Counted from the stretch's first letter, positions 51,462-60,967 are shown. The stretch is DNA of 64,000 nt from Hyphomonadaceae bacterium UBA5336 (GCA_002408125.1 DHQO01000002.1:236143-300142), one strand, 5' to 3'. A program made the numbers and translations. The notes: generated by a model from the letters alone, not told the origin.

Positions 51462-51875
51462 TCACGGCGCCCAGACCAGTTCGCCGTCTTCCTTGTAGAC
51501 CGCCTCGGTCGGGCGCGCCTCCAGCAGGTCGAGCACCACCTCGCTCGGCCGGCAGAGCTTCACGCCTTTCGGCGTCGCCACGATCGGTCGGTTGACCAGC
51601 ACGGGGTGCTCCAGCATGGCCGCGAGGATCGTCTCGCCCGGCACGCCCGCTTCGAGGAGGCCCAGCTCGACCGCCGGCGACTTGGTCTCGCGCAGGGCCG
51701 CGCGCGGCGTGAGGCCGGCGGCGGCAAACAGCGCGAGCAGTTGCGGGCGCGTCCAGCCGGTGTCGAGATACGCGACAATCTCCGGCGCATAACCGGCCGC
51801 CTTCACAATCGCGACAACATTGCGTGAGGTGCCGCAGGCCGGATTGTGATGGATCACCACAGGGAAATCGCTCAT
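51462..51875 (-). CDS. arsC: Arsenate reductase, glutaredoxin-coupled type
   Basis: 137 residues. ArsC of the Spx/ArsC thioredoxin fold reducing arsenate to arsenite. The active-site loop HHNPACGTSRNVV holds catalytic Cys14 and the anion-binding residues; the Arg clusters in RETKSPAVELGL and NRPIVATPKGVKLCRPSE correspond to R60/R94/R107-type contacts. Its start overlaps the aquaporin stop by 4 bases (ATGA), indicating an operon. Confidence 0.92.
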   Translation of the reverse strand: MSDFPVVIHHNPACGTSRNVVAIVKAAGYAPEIVAYLDTGWTRPQLLALFAAAGLTPRAALRETKSPAVELGLLEAGVPGETILAAMLEHPVLVNRPIVATPKGVKLCRPSEVVLDLLEARPTEAVYKEDGELVWAP

Positions 51876-52543
51876 GCCTCATCCTTCCTTGCCGGCGGGA
51901 AGAGTAGCGCGCAAACGCCCGTGGCCAAAGCTGCGCCGAGAAACTGGCCAAGGAAAAAACCCGGAATATCGGCCGGGCGCACGCCGGCAAAGGTGTCGGT
52001 CAGGGCGCGCGAGACGGTGATGGCCGGGTTGGCGAAACTGGTCGAGGCCGTCCACCAATAGCCCGCCGTGATGACCAGCGCGACAGCAGCGGGTACCGCT
52101 TTCGGCGCATACCGGATCGCCCCGAAAATCGCGAAGACCAGCGCGAAGGTGGCCACGCCTTCGGCCAGTATCTTGGCCGCGCCGGAGCGGTCTGTCGTCG
52201 CGATCTGGATCAGCGGCAGCTCGAACATGGCATGGGCAAGCCAGGCCCCGGCGACACAGCCCGCCACCTGCATGGCGACATAGGCCAGGCCCATCGCGGG
52301 CGAGATTTCCCGGCGCAGGGCGAAGGCGAGTGTCACGGCAGGATTGAAATGGGCGCCCGACACCGGCCCGAGCACGGCCACAAGCACCCACAGGATCGCC
52401 CCGGTGGCCGCCGTGTTGCCGATCAGCGCCACGCCGTCATTGCCGCCGGCCACATCCACAGCAAGGATCCCCGAGCCGATGACAACGCCTGACAGAAAGA
52501 GCGAGCCCAGGGCTTCGGCCAGAAGCCGCCGCGCGATACCCAT
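51872..52543 (-). CDS. MIP-family aquaglyceroporin (AqpS-like)
   Basis: 223 residues, six TM helices with both half-helix NPA boxes (HFNPAVTLAFAL and FANPAITVSRAL). Coupled to arsC by overlapping stop/start codons. In Sinorhizobium meliloti the aqpS-arsC pair lets arsenite leave the cell down its gradient after ArsC reduces arsenate; the same arrangement here suggests that role. No arsR or arsB is in the window. Divergent from cobT with a 108-base promoter gap. Confidence 0.9.
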   Translation of the reverse strand: MGIARRLLAEALGSLFLSGVVIGSGILAVDVAGGNDGVALIGNTAATGAILWVLVAVLGPVSGAHFNPAVTLAFALRREISPAMGLAYVAMQVAGCVAGAWLAHAMFELPLIQIATTDRSGAAKILAEGVATFALVFAIFGAIRYAPKAVPAAVALVITAGYWWTASTSFANPAITVSRALTDTFAGVRPADIPGFFLGQFLGAALATGVCALLFPPARKDEA

Positions 52544-52651
52544 GCACTCCCTCCCCCGTCAGGCGTCCGGGCTGACCTATTTCGCCGCTGGCGCCACGTC
52601 AATTGCGCTTGCCCCTTACACCCGCCCCACGCGCGCGCTATGTCGTGAAAC

Positions 52652-54655
52652 ATGAGCAAAGCGCCCGAAGATACCGCCTATGACCTGTTCAAGCAGGCTC
52701 TCGCCACCGTAGCCAAGGCCATGGGCGGGGACCGCGACACCGAGGTCAGCTTCTCCAATGACGGACCGCGCGCCACCAAGGAGCGCATCGTGTTGCCTTC
52801 GCCCCCGCGCGAACTCTCGCCGGGGCAGGCCGCACGCGCCCGCGGCATGGCCGATGCGCTGGCCCTGCGGCTGGCGCACCATAACGAGGCCGCGCATGCC
52901 AAACACCGCCCCCAGGGCGACATTCCTCGTGCAGTGTATGAAGCCGCCGAGCGCGCGCGAGTGGAAAGCATCGGCGCCCGGGCCATGTCCGGCACGGCGG
53001 AAAACCTCGATGCGGCCCTCATAGAGCGCTGCGAGCGCGAGGGTTTTACCCGCATGGAAGACCGCCAGGACGCCCCGCTCGCCCCGGCGCTGGAATTCCT
53101 GCTGCGCGAGAAGCTGACAGGCCGGCCCCTGCCGAAGGAGGCTGAAGGCATTGCCTCGCTCTGGCGCGAAGAGGTTGAGGCCAAGGCCGGCGGCGCGATC
53201 GAGAAGCTGGTCGATCAGCTTTCCGACCAGGCCGCGTTCGCCCGCACCGTGCGCGAAATGATCCGCGACCTCACCGCCGGCGAAGAGACCGGCGACCCGG
53301 AAGAGGCCTCCGATGACGAGGCCGAGGCCGACCAGAACGAGGACACCACCCAGGACACCGGCGACAATGACAGCCCGGAAGAGGCCACCGGCTCGACCAC
53401 CGAACAGCTCGAAGCCGGCGAAGGCGAGGAGACCGAGGGCGAGGAGACCAATGTCCAGGTCGAGGCCGACGATGACATGATGGCCGACGACACCCCGGAC
53501 GATAGCGATGACGGCGCCCAGCCCGTGCGCCCGAATTTCCGCGACGGGGACGATACGCGCGAGTTCGGCTACAAGGTCTTCACCCGCCAGTTCGACGAGG
53601 TCGCCAGTGCGCCGGACCTGTGCGATGCGGAGGAACTCACGCGCCTGCGCGCCTATCTCGACCACCAGCTGCAGGGCCTGCAGGGCGCGGTGGCCAAGCT
53701 CGCCAACAAGCTGCAGCGCCGCCTGATGGCCCAGCAGAACCGGTCCTGGAGCTTCGACCTGGAAGAAGGCGTGCTCGATACTGCGCGCCTTACCCGCGTC
53801 GTCACCGATCCGACCGCGCCGCTCTCCTTCAAGCAGGAAGATGACAGCGAATTCCGCGACACGGTGGTGACGCTGCTCCTGGACAATTCCGGCTCCATGC
53901 GCGGCCGGCCGATCATGGTCGCGGCCCTGTGCGCCGATATCCTGGCGCGCACGCTGGAGCGCTGCGCGGTGAAGACCGAAATTCTCGGCTTTACCACAAA
54001 GGCGTGGAAGGGCGGTCTCTCGCGCGAGGCCTGGGTGAAGGCCAACAAGCCGGCGGCGCCGGGTCGCCTGAATGACCTGCGCCATATCATCTACAAGTCC
54101 GCCGACGCCCCCTGGCGCCGCGCGCGCCGCAATCTCGGCCTGATGATGCGCGAGGGCCTCTTAAAGGAGAATATCGACGGCGAGGCCCTGCTCTGGGCCC
54201 ATGACCGGCTGATCGCCCGGCCGGAGCAGCGCAAGATCCTGATGGTGATTTCCGACGGCGCGCCGGTCGACGATTCCACGCTCAGCGTGAATGTCGGCAA
54301 TTATCTCGAACGCCATCTGCGCCAGGTGATCGCCGAGATCGAGAACAAGAGCCCGGTGGAACTGATCGCCATCGGCATCGGCCACGATGTCACGCGCTAC
54401 TATCAGCGCGCGGTGACAATCGTGGACGCCGAACAGCTCGGCGGCGCGATGACCGAACAGCTGGCTGCCCTGTTCGACCCGGACGGGCCACACCCGGAAG
54501 CCATGGCCGTCCCGCCGCTGACGGAAAAGCTCGCCGGGGGCACGGCGGTTTCCGGCTCAGGCGCCGGCGCACCAAGCTATGGCCGCGGCAAGGTCGATCT
54601 CGGCCGCACGGTGAAGAAGACGAGCCTGCAGGAAGTGAAGGGCTCGCGGGGTTAG
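52652..54655 (+). CDS. cobT: Cobaltochelatase subunit CobT
   Basis: 667 residues; with CobS (AAA+) and CobN it inserts cobalt into hydrogenobyrinic acid diamide in the aerobic cobalamin pathway. N-terminal CobT domain (APEDTAYDLFKQALATVAKAMGGD), a central highly acidic low-complexity linker (about residues 210-295), and a C-terminal von Willebrand factor A domain with MIDAS (TLLLDNSGSMRGRP). Slightly longer than the usual 630. cobS, normally next to it, is absent from the window. Confidence 0.95.
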   Translation: MSKAPEDTAYDLFKQALATVAKAMGGDRDTEVSFSNDGPRATKERIVLPSPPRELSPGQAARARGMADALALRLAHHNEAAHAKHRPQGDIPRAVYEAAERARVESIGARAMSGTAENLDAALIERCEREGFTRMEDRQDAPLAPALEFLLREKLTGRPLPKEAEGIASLWREEVEAKAGGAIEKLVDQLSDQAAFARTVREMIRDLTAGEETGDPEEASDDEAEADQNEDTTQDTGDNDSPEEATGSTTEQLEAGEGEETEGEETNVQVEADDDMMADDTPDDSDDGAQPVRPNFRDGDDTREFGYKVFTRQFDEVASAPDLCDAEELTRLRAYLDHQLQGLQGAVAKLANKLQRRLMAQQNRSWSFDLEEGVLDTARLTRVVTDPTAPLSFKQEDDSEFRDTVVTLLLDNSGSMRGRPIMVAALCADILARTLERCAVKTEILGFTTKAWKGGLSREAWVKANKPAAPGRLNDLRHIIYKSADAPWRRARRNLGLMMREGLLKENIDGEALLWAHDRLIARPEQRKILMVISDGAPVDDSTLSVNVGNYLERHLRQVIAEIENKSPVELIAIGIGHDVTRYYQRAVTIVDAEQLGGAMTEQLAALFDPDGPHPEAMAVPPLTEKLAGGTAVSGSGAGAPSYGRGKVDLGRTVKKTSLQEVKGSRG

Positions 54656-54658
54656 CGC

Positions 54659-55672
54659 CTATTCTGTCACCAGGTGGAACAGCTCCTCGGCGCGCAGCCC
54701 GGCGTCCTTCCAATAGATCGCCACCGCCTGCTTTTCCACGCGCTCCAGGATCAGCACGCCGCCATCGGCGTCCGGCAGGGTGACCCCGCCGAGAGAGGGC
54801 GGCAGCGTGTCACCCTCGCCGATCCAGTGCCAGGCTTCGGTCTGCGCGATATAGCCCGGCGGTAGGCCGGCCAACTCGCCCGCAATCCCGGCCATATCGA
54901 GCCATGTCCCGGCCCGGCAGAGCGCCAGACCACGGGCACCATCCTGCCGGCGGCGGATCTGGGCGACCTCGTCCAGTGACCCATCGCCGTCAACGTCCCC
55001 GCCGAGCGTGCGCGGCAGGATCTGGGCATCCAACGCATACGTCGCCAAATCCAGCCCGCAGGCCGCGAAGATTTCCTCTTCCTGCGGCAGGTAATCCGGG
55101 CTCTGCGCATCGGCCTCAGCGCGGATCTCAGCCTCGGTTTTCGGCCAGCTCACACAAGCCTCGAATTCCAGCCAGGTCATCCTGGCCGTCTCACCCGGCG
55201 CGAGGTCGGACAGGCCATAATCGCGGACCTTGAGCCAGCCGATGCCATCGCCGGTGGTCTCCAACCCGGCCAGGTCCGGAGCCACCACAAAAGCGCGCAT
55301 CTCCTGCGGTGCGTTCACCTCGCCGGTATTGGGGCCGGTATTATCGGCATTGCGGAAGTGCCAGCCATAGATCTCGCGCGGGCTCGGCCCATGGCGCGGC
55401 GGCGTGCCGGTGGTGAGGTCCACGCCCTCGGCAAAGACATGCACCTGCCAGCCAGGCTCGGCGCGCGAGAGGATAAACTCCCAGCCATTGGGCAGGGTCT
55501 GGCTGAAATTGTGCTCACCATGGATCTCCGGCGGAATGTATCGGTTGAGCTCGCCGGACCCATCCGTGCCGAGGATCGCCACGGCGTGGGTCTCCTCCGT
55601 CGGCTCGCAGGTCTGCGCCGCGCCGAGCCCGGCCCAGCCGAGCGCGAATGCCAGCATGGCAAGGCGTTTCAT
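54659..55672 (-). CDS. Secreted hypothetical protein
   Basis: 337 residues with a signal peptide (MKRLAMLAFALGWAGLGAAQ). The mature protein begins CEPTEETHAVAILGTDGSGELNRYIPPEIHGEHN; no catalytic motif is recognised. A calcium-type loop (GGDVDGDGSLDEV) occurs at about residue 225 and paired Cys suggest disulfides. Its start overlaps the stop of the upstream secreted gene by 4 bases (ATGA). Its stop is 4 bases past the cobT stop on the other strand. Function unknown. Confidence 0.75.
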   Translation of the reverse strand: MKRLAMLAFALGWAGLGAAQTCEPTEETHAVAILGTDGSGELNRYIPPEIHGEHNFSQTLPNGWEFILSRAEPGWQVHVFAEGVDLTTGTPPRHGPSPREIYGWHFRNADNTGPNTGEVNAPQEMRAFVVAPDLAGLETTGDGIGWLKVRDYGLSDLAPGETARMTWLEFEACVSWPKTEAEIRAEADAQSPDYLPQEEEIFAACGLDLATYALDAQILPRTLGGDVDGDGSLDEVAQIRRRQDGARGLALCRAGTWLDMAGIAGELAGLPPGYIAQTEAWHWIGEGDTLPPSLGGVTLPDADGGVLILERVEKQAVAIYWKDAGLRAEELFHLVTE

Positions 55673-56316
55673 TCGCCGGCCTCGCCTTCATACCAGGAAT
55701 GCGTGATCAGCACCGACTGGGCGATCATCGCGGCGGCCTGATCGGCGCTGTAGCGCTCACCGCTTGCATCCCCGTCGAAGCTCTCCATCAGGCCCGCCAC
55801 CCGGGTCTCGGTCAGCGCGATGAAATCCGGCCAGGGCTTGCCGCCTTCCGGCGGACGGCCGGAGGCCTCCAGCTCGGCAAGCTTGGTATCGATGGCGGTG
55901 AGAATATCGGAATGGTCAAGCCGCAGCGCGGTCTGGCGGAAGACGGCCGGCGGTGTGTCCATCTTGGCGAACACCCGATAGGCGATGAGATAGGGCGGCA
56001 GGAGTTCCGTCTCCATGTTCTGTCCGGCTGCATCGATATAGGTGTTGAGGAACTCGTCCTCACAGGGCGTCCGGCCGGCGCGTTCGGCCGCCGCGGCAGC
56101 CACTTCAGCGCGGCGCGCATTGTCCCAGCCGGCCATCTCCATTTCCATCATCGCCCGCAAGCCGTCGGCCTGCCAGGGCGCCAGAAGCCCGCAGGCTTCG
56201 CCTCGCCCGGCCACGGTCTCAAGGATGACAATGGACTGGTCCGGCCCCGGCAGGCCCTGCGCGCAGGCCGTCCCGGCCCAGCCGAGCGCAAGCGCAATCA
56301 TTGTGTGTCTGATCAT
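55669..56316 (-). CDS. Secreted hypothetical protein
   Basis: 215 residues, signal peptide MIRHTMIALALGWAGTACAQ closely similar to that of the next gene (both contain FALGWAG/LALGWAG), suggesting common origin of the signal or paralogy. Mature part is helical and acidic with four Cys; no known domain. Overlaps the following gene by 4 bases, likely a two-gene operon of envelope proteins. Confidence 0.73.
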   Translation of the reverse strand: MIRHTMIALALGWAGTACAQGLPGPDQSIVILETVAGRGEACGLLAPWQADGLRAMMEMEMAGWDNARRAEVAAAAAERAGRTPCEDEFLNTYIDAAGQNMETELLPPYLIAYRVFAKMDTPPAVFRQTALRLDHSDILTAIDTKLAELEASGRPPEGGKPWPDFIALTETRVAGLMESFDGDASGERYSADQAAAMIAQSVLITHSWYEGEAGE

Positions 56317-56474
56317 GTGCGTCCTCTCCCGCTTCCAGTCCTAGCAGCAAGCCGGGCGCAGGCCAAACCGGCAGCGGGCAATGGTTACCGGAATGTTGTT
56401 TGACCGTAACGTTCCCCTCGTCATTGTGAGCTTCGACCACACCGTGTGTGGAATTCACAAGGCGGGAGGCGGAC

Positions 56475-57320
56475 ATGAAAAAAGTCCTGGTTGTGGTCCT
56501 GATGGTGGTGAGCCTTGCCGGCGTGACCCTGTTCGGCCAGTGGACCGAGATTGATTTTCTCGGAATGGTTGTCGAGCGGGCCAATCCCACGCTGGACACC
56601 GCGCATGCCGACGCGCCGGGCGAAACAGGTGAGACCATCTCCGAAGTCTCGGAGACCGACACCATCCCGAAACACAGCGAACCTGCCGTATCCGAGCCCG
56701 CAGAAGAGGCCGCCACCGACACCACGCCCCCGCCGGTCGATCCTGTGCCCGATGCCGAACTGCCGATCCCGGCCGCCAGCGATTTCGAGCTCACGGGCAC
56801 GCTCGGCATCTGCCCGCGGATGACCGTTTCAAACGCCCCTGAAACCGAAGAAGATCTCGCCATTGCCGGCTATGAACCCTTCGTCCAGGCCGAGGGCACG
56901 GTGCTGCTTGCCGTGGCGCCGACAGAGGGCTGCGTGAGCTCCGGCATGGGCGTGCGCAATGGCCGGGTCCACAAGGGCCTCGATTTCCGCACCGACGATC
57001 CCGGCATGGTCTATGCCGCCGCACCGGGCACCATCCTGGAGGCCCATTACCGTCAGGACTATGGCAACCAGGTCGTGATCGATCATGGCGAGGGCGTCTT
57101 CACCCGCTATGCGCATCTCGCCAGTTTTGCACCCGATATTGCCGAAGGCGGCAAGGTCCAGCTCGGCACGCCGCTCGGGCCGATGGGCAATACCGCCTCC
57201 TACTCGATCCCGGTACACCTGCATTACGAGGTTCTGGTCGGGGACTATGACACCCCGGCCAAATCCTTCGGGCTCACGCCGAAGGACCCGTTCGAATATC
57301 CCTTTGTGGGAACGCCCTGA
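56475..57320 (+). CDS. M23-family metallopeptidase (LytM-like)
   Basis: 281 residues from MKKVLVVVLMVVSLAG (start at 56475 with GGGAGGCGGAC). A signal-anchor, a 90-residue Pro/Glu/Thr-rich linker, then the lysostaphin/LytM fold: GCVSSGMGVRNGRVHKGLDFRT with zinc ligands His166 and Asp170, and VHLHYEV with His248/His250. All zinc ligands are present, so it may cleave peptidoglycan crosslinks or regulate amidases in the periplasm. Confidence 0.9.
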   Translation: MKKVLVVVLMVVSLAGVTLFGQWTEIDFLGMVVERANPTLDTAHADAPGETGETISEVSETDTIPKHSEPAVSEPAEEAATDTTPPPVDPVPDAELPIPAASDFELTGTLGICPRMTVSNAPETEEDLAIAGYEPFVQAEGTVLLAVAPTEGCVSSGMGVRNGRVHKGLDFRTDDPGMVYAAAPGTILEAHYRQDYGNQVVIDHGEGVFTRYAHLASFAPDIAEGGKVQLGTPLGPMGNTASYSIPVHLHYEVLVGDYDTPAKSFGLTPKDPFEYPFVGTP

Positions 57321-57332
57321 AGCGCGGGGCCG

Positions 57333-58349
57333 CTACTGGCCGATTTCCTCAGTGATGGCCAGGTCGGTCTCTTCGCTGACAGTGCGCTGGACAAGGTCGT
57401 TTTCGTCCAGGAAGGCGTCGAGATCGGCCGCGCTCCGGCGGGCGATTTCCTCCTGCACGATATGGCCGACATTCTCATAGGTGATGAGACGCGCGCCGGG
57501 AATGGCATTCGCCAGCGCCTCGCCCTGGCCATAGGGCACCAACTGGTCCTCGGTGCCATGCATGACCAGCACGGGCATTTGCAGGCTTTCCATCTGCTCG
57601 GGCGTCGCCAGGCGGCGGTTATTGCTGTCGGCCACGAGCTGCATGATCGCATCGCGGTGGCCCGGCGCGCGATTGAGCGCCACATAGCGCTGGACCATAT
57701 CCTCGGTCACCGCGCCCTGGTCGACAAAGCTCGCCTCAAGACCCGCGCGGATCATGGCCGAATTGTCGAGATCGCGGACGATCGCGCGGAAGAGCCCGTA
57801 TTGCAGCGCCTTGAACATCCAGGGCGTCTCGGCGAGCTCTTCCTCGGTCGGCGGCCAGCCCGCAGATCCGATCAGGACAAGGGCTTCCACCTGGCCGGGA
57901 TGGTCGACCGCATAGACCCAGGCGGTATGCCCGCCCATGGAGTTGCCGGCCAGGATGAAACGGTCCACGCCCAGCGCATCGGTAAGCGTTACAATGACAT
58001 CGCCAAAGCTGGTCACATTCATCTCGTCGACATCAAAGCCGCGCGTCAGCCCATGGCCCGGCAGGTCGAGCGAGATCAGGCGGTACTCGTCGCCGAGCGC
58101 GCGCACCCAGGGCTCCCATGTGTGCAGGGAGGCCGAAAATCCGTGGACCAGCACGATCACCGGGCCGTCCGGATTGCCCTGGTCGCGATAGTGGATCCGC
58201 TCTGAATCGCTCAGCGCGAGATATTTCGATTCCGGCGAGGCATAGGCCGATTCCAGCGTGTCGTAGGGAATGTCCGGCCGCCGAAGGGACAGCCAGCCGG
58301 CTCCGAAAACAGCCACGAGGGTCAGCAGGACCGCTAGAAAACGTCTCAT
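57333..58349 (-). CDS. Alpha/beta hydrolase, membrane-anchored
   Basis: 338 residues. N-terminal TM/signal segment MRRFLAVLLTLVAVFGAGWLSL, then the hydrolase fold: VIVLVHGFSASLHTW (oxyanion loop), nucleophile elbow GNSMGGHTAW (Ser), acid in VMHGTEDQLVPYG, His in YENVGHIVQEE. Resembles epoxide-hydrolase/lipase-like family members; substrate unknown. An in-frame ATG nine codons upstream (MRDSSASNLMRR) is possible. Converges with the M23 gene. Confidence 0.88.
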   Translation of the reverse strand: MRRFLAVLLTLVAVFGAGWLSLRRPDIPYDTLESAYASPESKYLALSDSERIHYRDQGNPDGPVIVLVHGFSASLHTWEPWVRALGDEYRLISLDLPGHGLTRGFDVDEMNVTSFGDVIVTLTDALGVDRFILAGNSMGGHTAWVYAVDHPGQVEALVLIGSAGWPPTEEELAETPWMFKALQYGLFRAIVRDLDNSAMIRAGLEASFVDQGAVTEDMVQRYVALNRAPGHRDAIMQLVADSNNRRLATPEQMESLQMPVLVMHGTEDQLVPYGQGEALANAIPGARLITYENVGHIVQEEIARRSAADLDAFLDENDLVQRTVSEETDLAITEEIGQ

Positions 58350-58427
58350 CAGATTACTCGCTGAACTGTCACGCAATTGTCACCTTGGTACTGGCCCGCC
58401 TTCAGGCCTGTCAAAGGCTAATATTCG

Positions 58428-59198
58428 TCAACTGCACACATCGCATTCCGGGTCCGGGTGGATCCGCAGACGGCGGCCCGTGCCGGTCAGTCCGTCGAAG
58501 GTCCAGAACCATCCGATGGGGTCCGGCCCGGCACCCGTCAGCAGGCGGAGGGTTTCCAGTGCCATGCGCGCGCCGACCATTCCGGTCACCGCGCCGACCA
58601 CACCCAGCGTTGAACAATCCTCGGCCTGCGCGGGTGGCTCGGGCACAAGACAGCGATAACAAGGGCCTATCTCAGGTTGTCCCGGCGCAAAGACGCCGAG
58701 TTGGCCCTGCCAGCCGGTTGCTGCACCGCTGACGAGGCGGACGCGCGCACGGGCAGCGGCTTCGTTGATCGCATAGCGCGCCTCGAAAGAGTCCGTGCCA
58801 TCCACGACCACATCGCCCCCCAGATCGGTCTCCGCGTGGAAGCGACTGGCAATGGCCGTGACCTGAATGTCACTATTATTCCGCCGCAGCCGCGCCGCCA
58901 GGGTTTCGGCCTTCAGCGCGCCGATATCGGCCTCGGTGAACTGGACCTGGCGCTGCAAGTTCGACAGGTCCACCCGATCGTCATCATGGATCGTGATCTG
59001 CCCGACACCGGCCGCCGCCAGATAGAGCGCACACGGACCGCCGAGCGCGCCGGCGCCGACAATTGTCACCTTCGCACCAGCAAGCTTCGCAAGGCCCGGC
59101 CCACCGATTTCCTTCAGGAGGATATGGCGCTTGTGGCGCTCAAGCCGGTCGAAGCTGGACATGCCTGGCGGAATATCAGTGCGCGACGGATCTGTCAT
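58428..59198 (-). CDS. ThiF/MoeB/HesA-family adenylyltransferase
   Basis: 256-residue E1-like enzyme that adenylates the C-terminus of a sulfur-carrier protein (MoaD or ThiS-like). ATP-binding GAGALGGPCALYLAAAGVG, DDDRVDLSNLQRQVQF, VVDGTDSFEARYAINEAA, and zinc Cys pairs CYRC and CDVC (the last residues). The catalytic-Cys region reads CSTLGVVGAVTG. No rhodanese domain, unlike MOCS3. Partner carrier protein not in the window, so MoeB versus ThiF is undecided. Confidence 0.88.
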   Translation of the reverse strand: MTDPSRTDIPPGMSSFDRLERHKRHILLKEIGGPGLAKLAGAKVTIVGAGALGGPCALYLAAAGVGQITIHDDDRVDLSNLQRQVQFTEADIGALKAETLAARLRRNNSDIQVTAIASRFHAETDLGGDVVVDGTDSFEARYAINEAAARARVRLVSGAATGWQGQLGVFAPGQPEIGPCYRCLVPEPPAQAEDCSTLGVVGAVTGMVGARMALETLRLLTGAGPDPIGWFWTFDGLTGTGRRLRIHPDPECDVCS

Positions 59199-59283
59199 GC
59201 GCGATGCCGCAGCCGGTCGCAGGCATGGAAATTTTCACGTCGCGCCTTGCCGCGGGCGCCCGACGCAGGCGACGATCAGGCCC

Positions 59284-60630
59284 ATGAGCCAACCGCCTGC
59301 CCCCACGCCCGACAATGTGTATGCCCAGCCGGCCGAATGGGTGGCCAGGGGCGCAGGCGCACAGGGCAATATCTTCCTCACCGGCCGGGCCGGCACCGGA
59401 AAGACGACCCTGCTCAGGAAGTTCCTGTTCGAGGCCGGCGAAAGCGCCATCGTGCTCGCACCGACGGGGGTGGCGGCCGTGAATGCCGGCGGGCAGACCC
59501 TGCACTCCTTCTTCAAGTTCCCCCCGCGCCTGATCGAGCCGGCAGACATTCGCCGCCTGCGCTCCACGCGGCTCGTGCAGGCGGTAGAGACCATCATTGT
59601 CGACGAGATTTCCATGGTGCGCTCGGACATGCTGGATGCCATCGACCGCTCACTGAAACTGAACCGAAAGTCCAAACGCCCCTTTGGCGGCGCGCGGATG
59701 ATCCTGTCGGGCGACCTGCACCAGCTCCCGCCCGTGGTGCGTGGAGAGGAGGCAGACATCCTCAGCGAGCGCTATGGCGGGGCCTATTTCTTCAACGCGC
59801 CGGCCTTTCAGGAGGCCGAGTTCACCCTGCTGGCGCTGAAACATGTCTTCCGCCAGGCCGACCCGAAATTCCTCGCCCTGCTCGGCGCCCTGCGACAGGG
59901 CCGGCTGACAAAGCCGGACGCAGATCTGCTGGCTGAGCGCGTCACCGGGCGCACCGCCATCGAGGCGAGCGAAACTCATGTCGTGCTCACGCCCAACAAT
60001 GCCAATGCCTTCCGCATCAACCAGGCCCGGCTGGAGGAACTGCCCGCCAAGGCGCATGTCTTTTCGGCCAAGGTGGACGGACAGTTCGAGGAGAAGAGCT
60101 TTCCCACCGAGGCCGACCTGGAGCTGAAAGAGGGCGCCCGGGTCATGCTGATCCGCAATGATCCGGATGGGCGATGGGTGAACGGCACGCTTGCCACAGT
60201 AGAGGGGTTCGGGCCGTCCAGCGTGGTGGTGAAGGTGGATGGCAAGGTCTATGAGATCGAGCCGCAGGCCTGGGAAAAGTTCCGCTACGAGCTCGACACT
60301 GAGACCGGCAAGGTGAAGCGCGAAGTGGTCGGCACCTTCAAGCAGGTGCCCCTGCGGCTCGCTTATGCCGTCACCATCCACAAGGCTCAGGGCCTGACGC
60401 TGGAAAAGGTGTTCATCGATTTCGACCGGGGCATGTTCGCCCACGGCCAGGCCTATGTCGCCTTTTCCCGCGCGCGCAGCCTGGAGGGGCTGGAAATCTC
60501 CCGCCCACTGCGTCCGTCCGATCTCGTGGTCGATCGCCGCGCCTTCGATTTCGGCGCGCTGGACATTGTCGAGAACACACCGGAATACCTGCTTGCCCGC
60601 TTCGCAACGGCGCAGGGACAGCTGGTTTAG
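59284..60630 (+). CDS. PIF1-like/AAA helicase
   Basis: 448-residue superfamily 1 helicase of the PIF1/RecD group. Walker A GRAGTGKTT at residues 34-42, APTGVAAVNAGGQTLHSFFKFP (motif Ia), VDEISMVRSDMLDAID (Walker B), LSGDLHQLPPVV (motif III), and the C-terminal UvrD_C_2-like part LRLAYAVTIHKAQGLTLEKV...YVAFSRARSLEGL. Unwinds DNA with 5'-3' polarity in known relatives. The bacterial form without extra domains is widespread in core genomes. Opposite the ThiF-type gene. Confidence 0.92.
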   Translation: MSQPPAPTPDNVYAQPAEWVARGAGAQGNIFLTGRAGTGKTTLLRKFLFEAGESAIVLAPTGVAAVNAGGQTLHSFFKFPPRLIEPADIRRLRSTRLVQAVETIIVDEISMVRSDMLDAIDRSLKLNRKSKRPFGGARMILSGDLHQLPPVVRGEEADILSERYGGAYFFNAPAFQEAEFTLLALKHVFRQADPKFLALLGALRQGRLTKPDADLLAERVTGRTAIEASETHVVLTPNNANAFRINQARLEELPAKAHVFSAKVDGQFEEKSFPTEADLELKEGARVMLIRNDPDGRWVNGTLATVEGFGPSSVVVKVDGKVYEIEPQAWEKFRYELDTETGKVKREVVGTFKQVPLRLAYAVTIHKAQGLTLEKVFIDFDRGMFAHGQAYVAFSRARSLEGLEISRPLRPSDLVVDRRAFDFGALDIVENTPEYLLARFATAQGQLV

Positions 60631-60640
60631 CGAGCAAAAC

Positions 60641-60696
60641 AGCCCTCTCCTCTGCCCAATCCGCCTGTTTCAGGCCGTTGGGCGGGGGAGAGGGCT
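60641..60696. terminator. Long hairpin between convergent genes
   Basis: Outer stem AGCCCTCTCC / GGAGAGGGCT (10 bp), inner stem GCCCAA / TTGGGC (6 bp) with a tct/ggg internal loop, between the helicase and PspB-like stops. No T tract on either side, so it is a candidate bidirectional transcript end or mRNA-protecting structure. Confidence 0.5.
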
Positions 60697-60730
60697 GGCC
60701 GGCAACTGCCGCCGCCGGGCCGGCCGGTGT

Positions 60731-60928
60731 TCAGGCCAGGCCGTCGAAATCGCGGCGCAGCTTGCGGTCCTGGTCGGTGATGATGGCTTCCAGCGCGCGG
60801 ATGCGCTTGCGCAGCTCGTCCACGCTCTCACCGGTACGCGAGCGGTCGCAGGCATTGCGGGCCAGCTGGGTCACGGCGATGGCCAGCGCGATCAGCACCA
60901 CCATCAGGATGATGAAAAACGGGCTCAT
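60731..60928 (-). CDS. PspB-like small membrane protein
   Basis: 65 residues: N-terminal TM helix (MSPFFIILMVVLIALAIAVTQLA) and a coiled-coil tail ending RIRALEAIITDQDRKLRRDFDGLA, the pattern of phage-shock protein B. GGAGGC precedes the ATG. Second of two tandem genes with this layout. Envelope-stress role is inferred only from form; pspA/pspC are not in the window. Confidence 0.72.
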   Translation of the reverse strand: MSPFFIILMVVLIALAIAVTQLARNACDRSRTGESVDELRKRIRALEAIITDQDRKLRRDFDGLA

Positions 60929-60967
60929 GGGGCCTCCTTTCCGAGGTTGAACTTACTGTCTCACATC

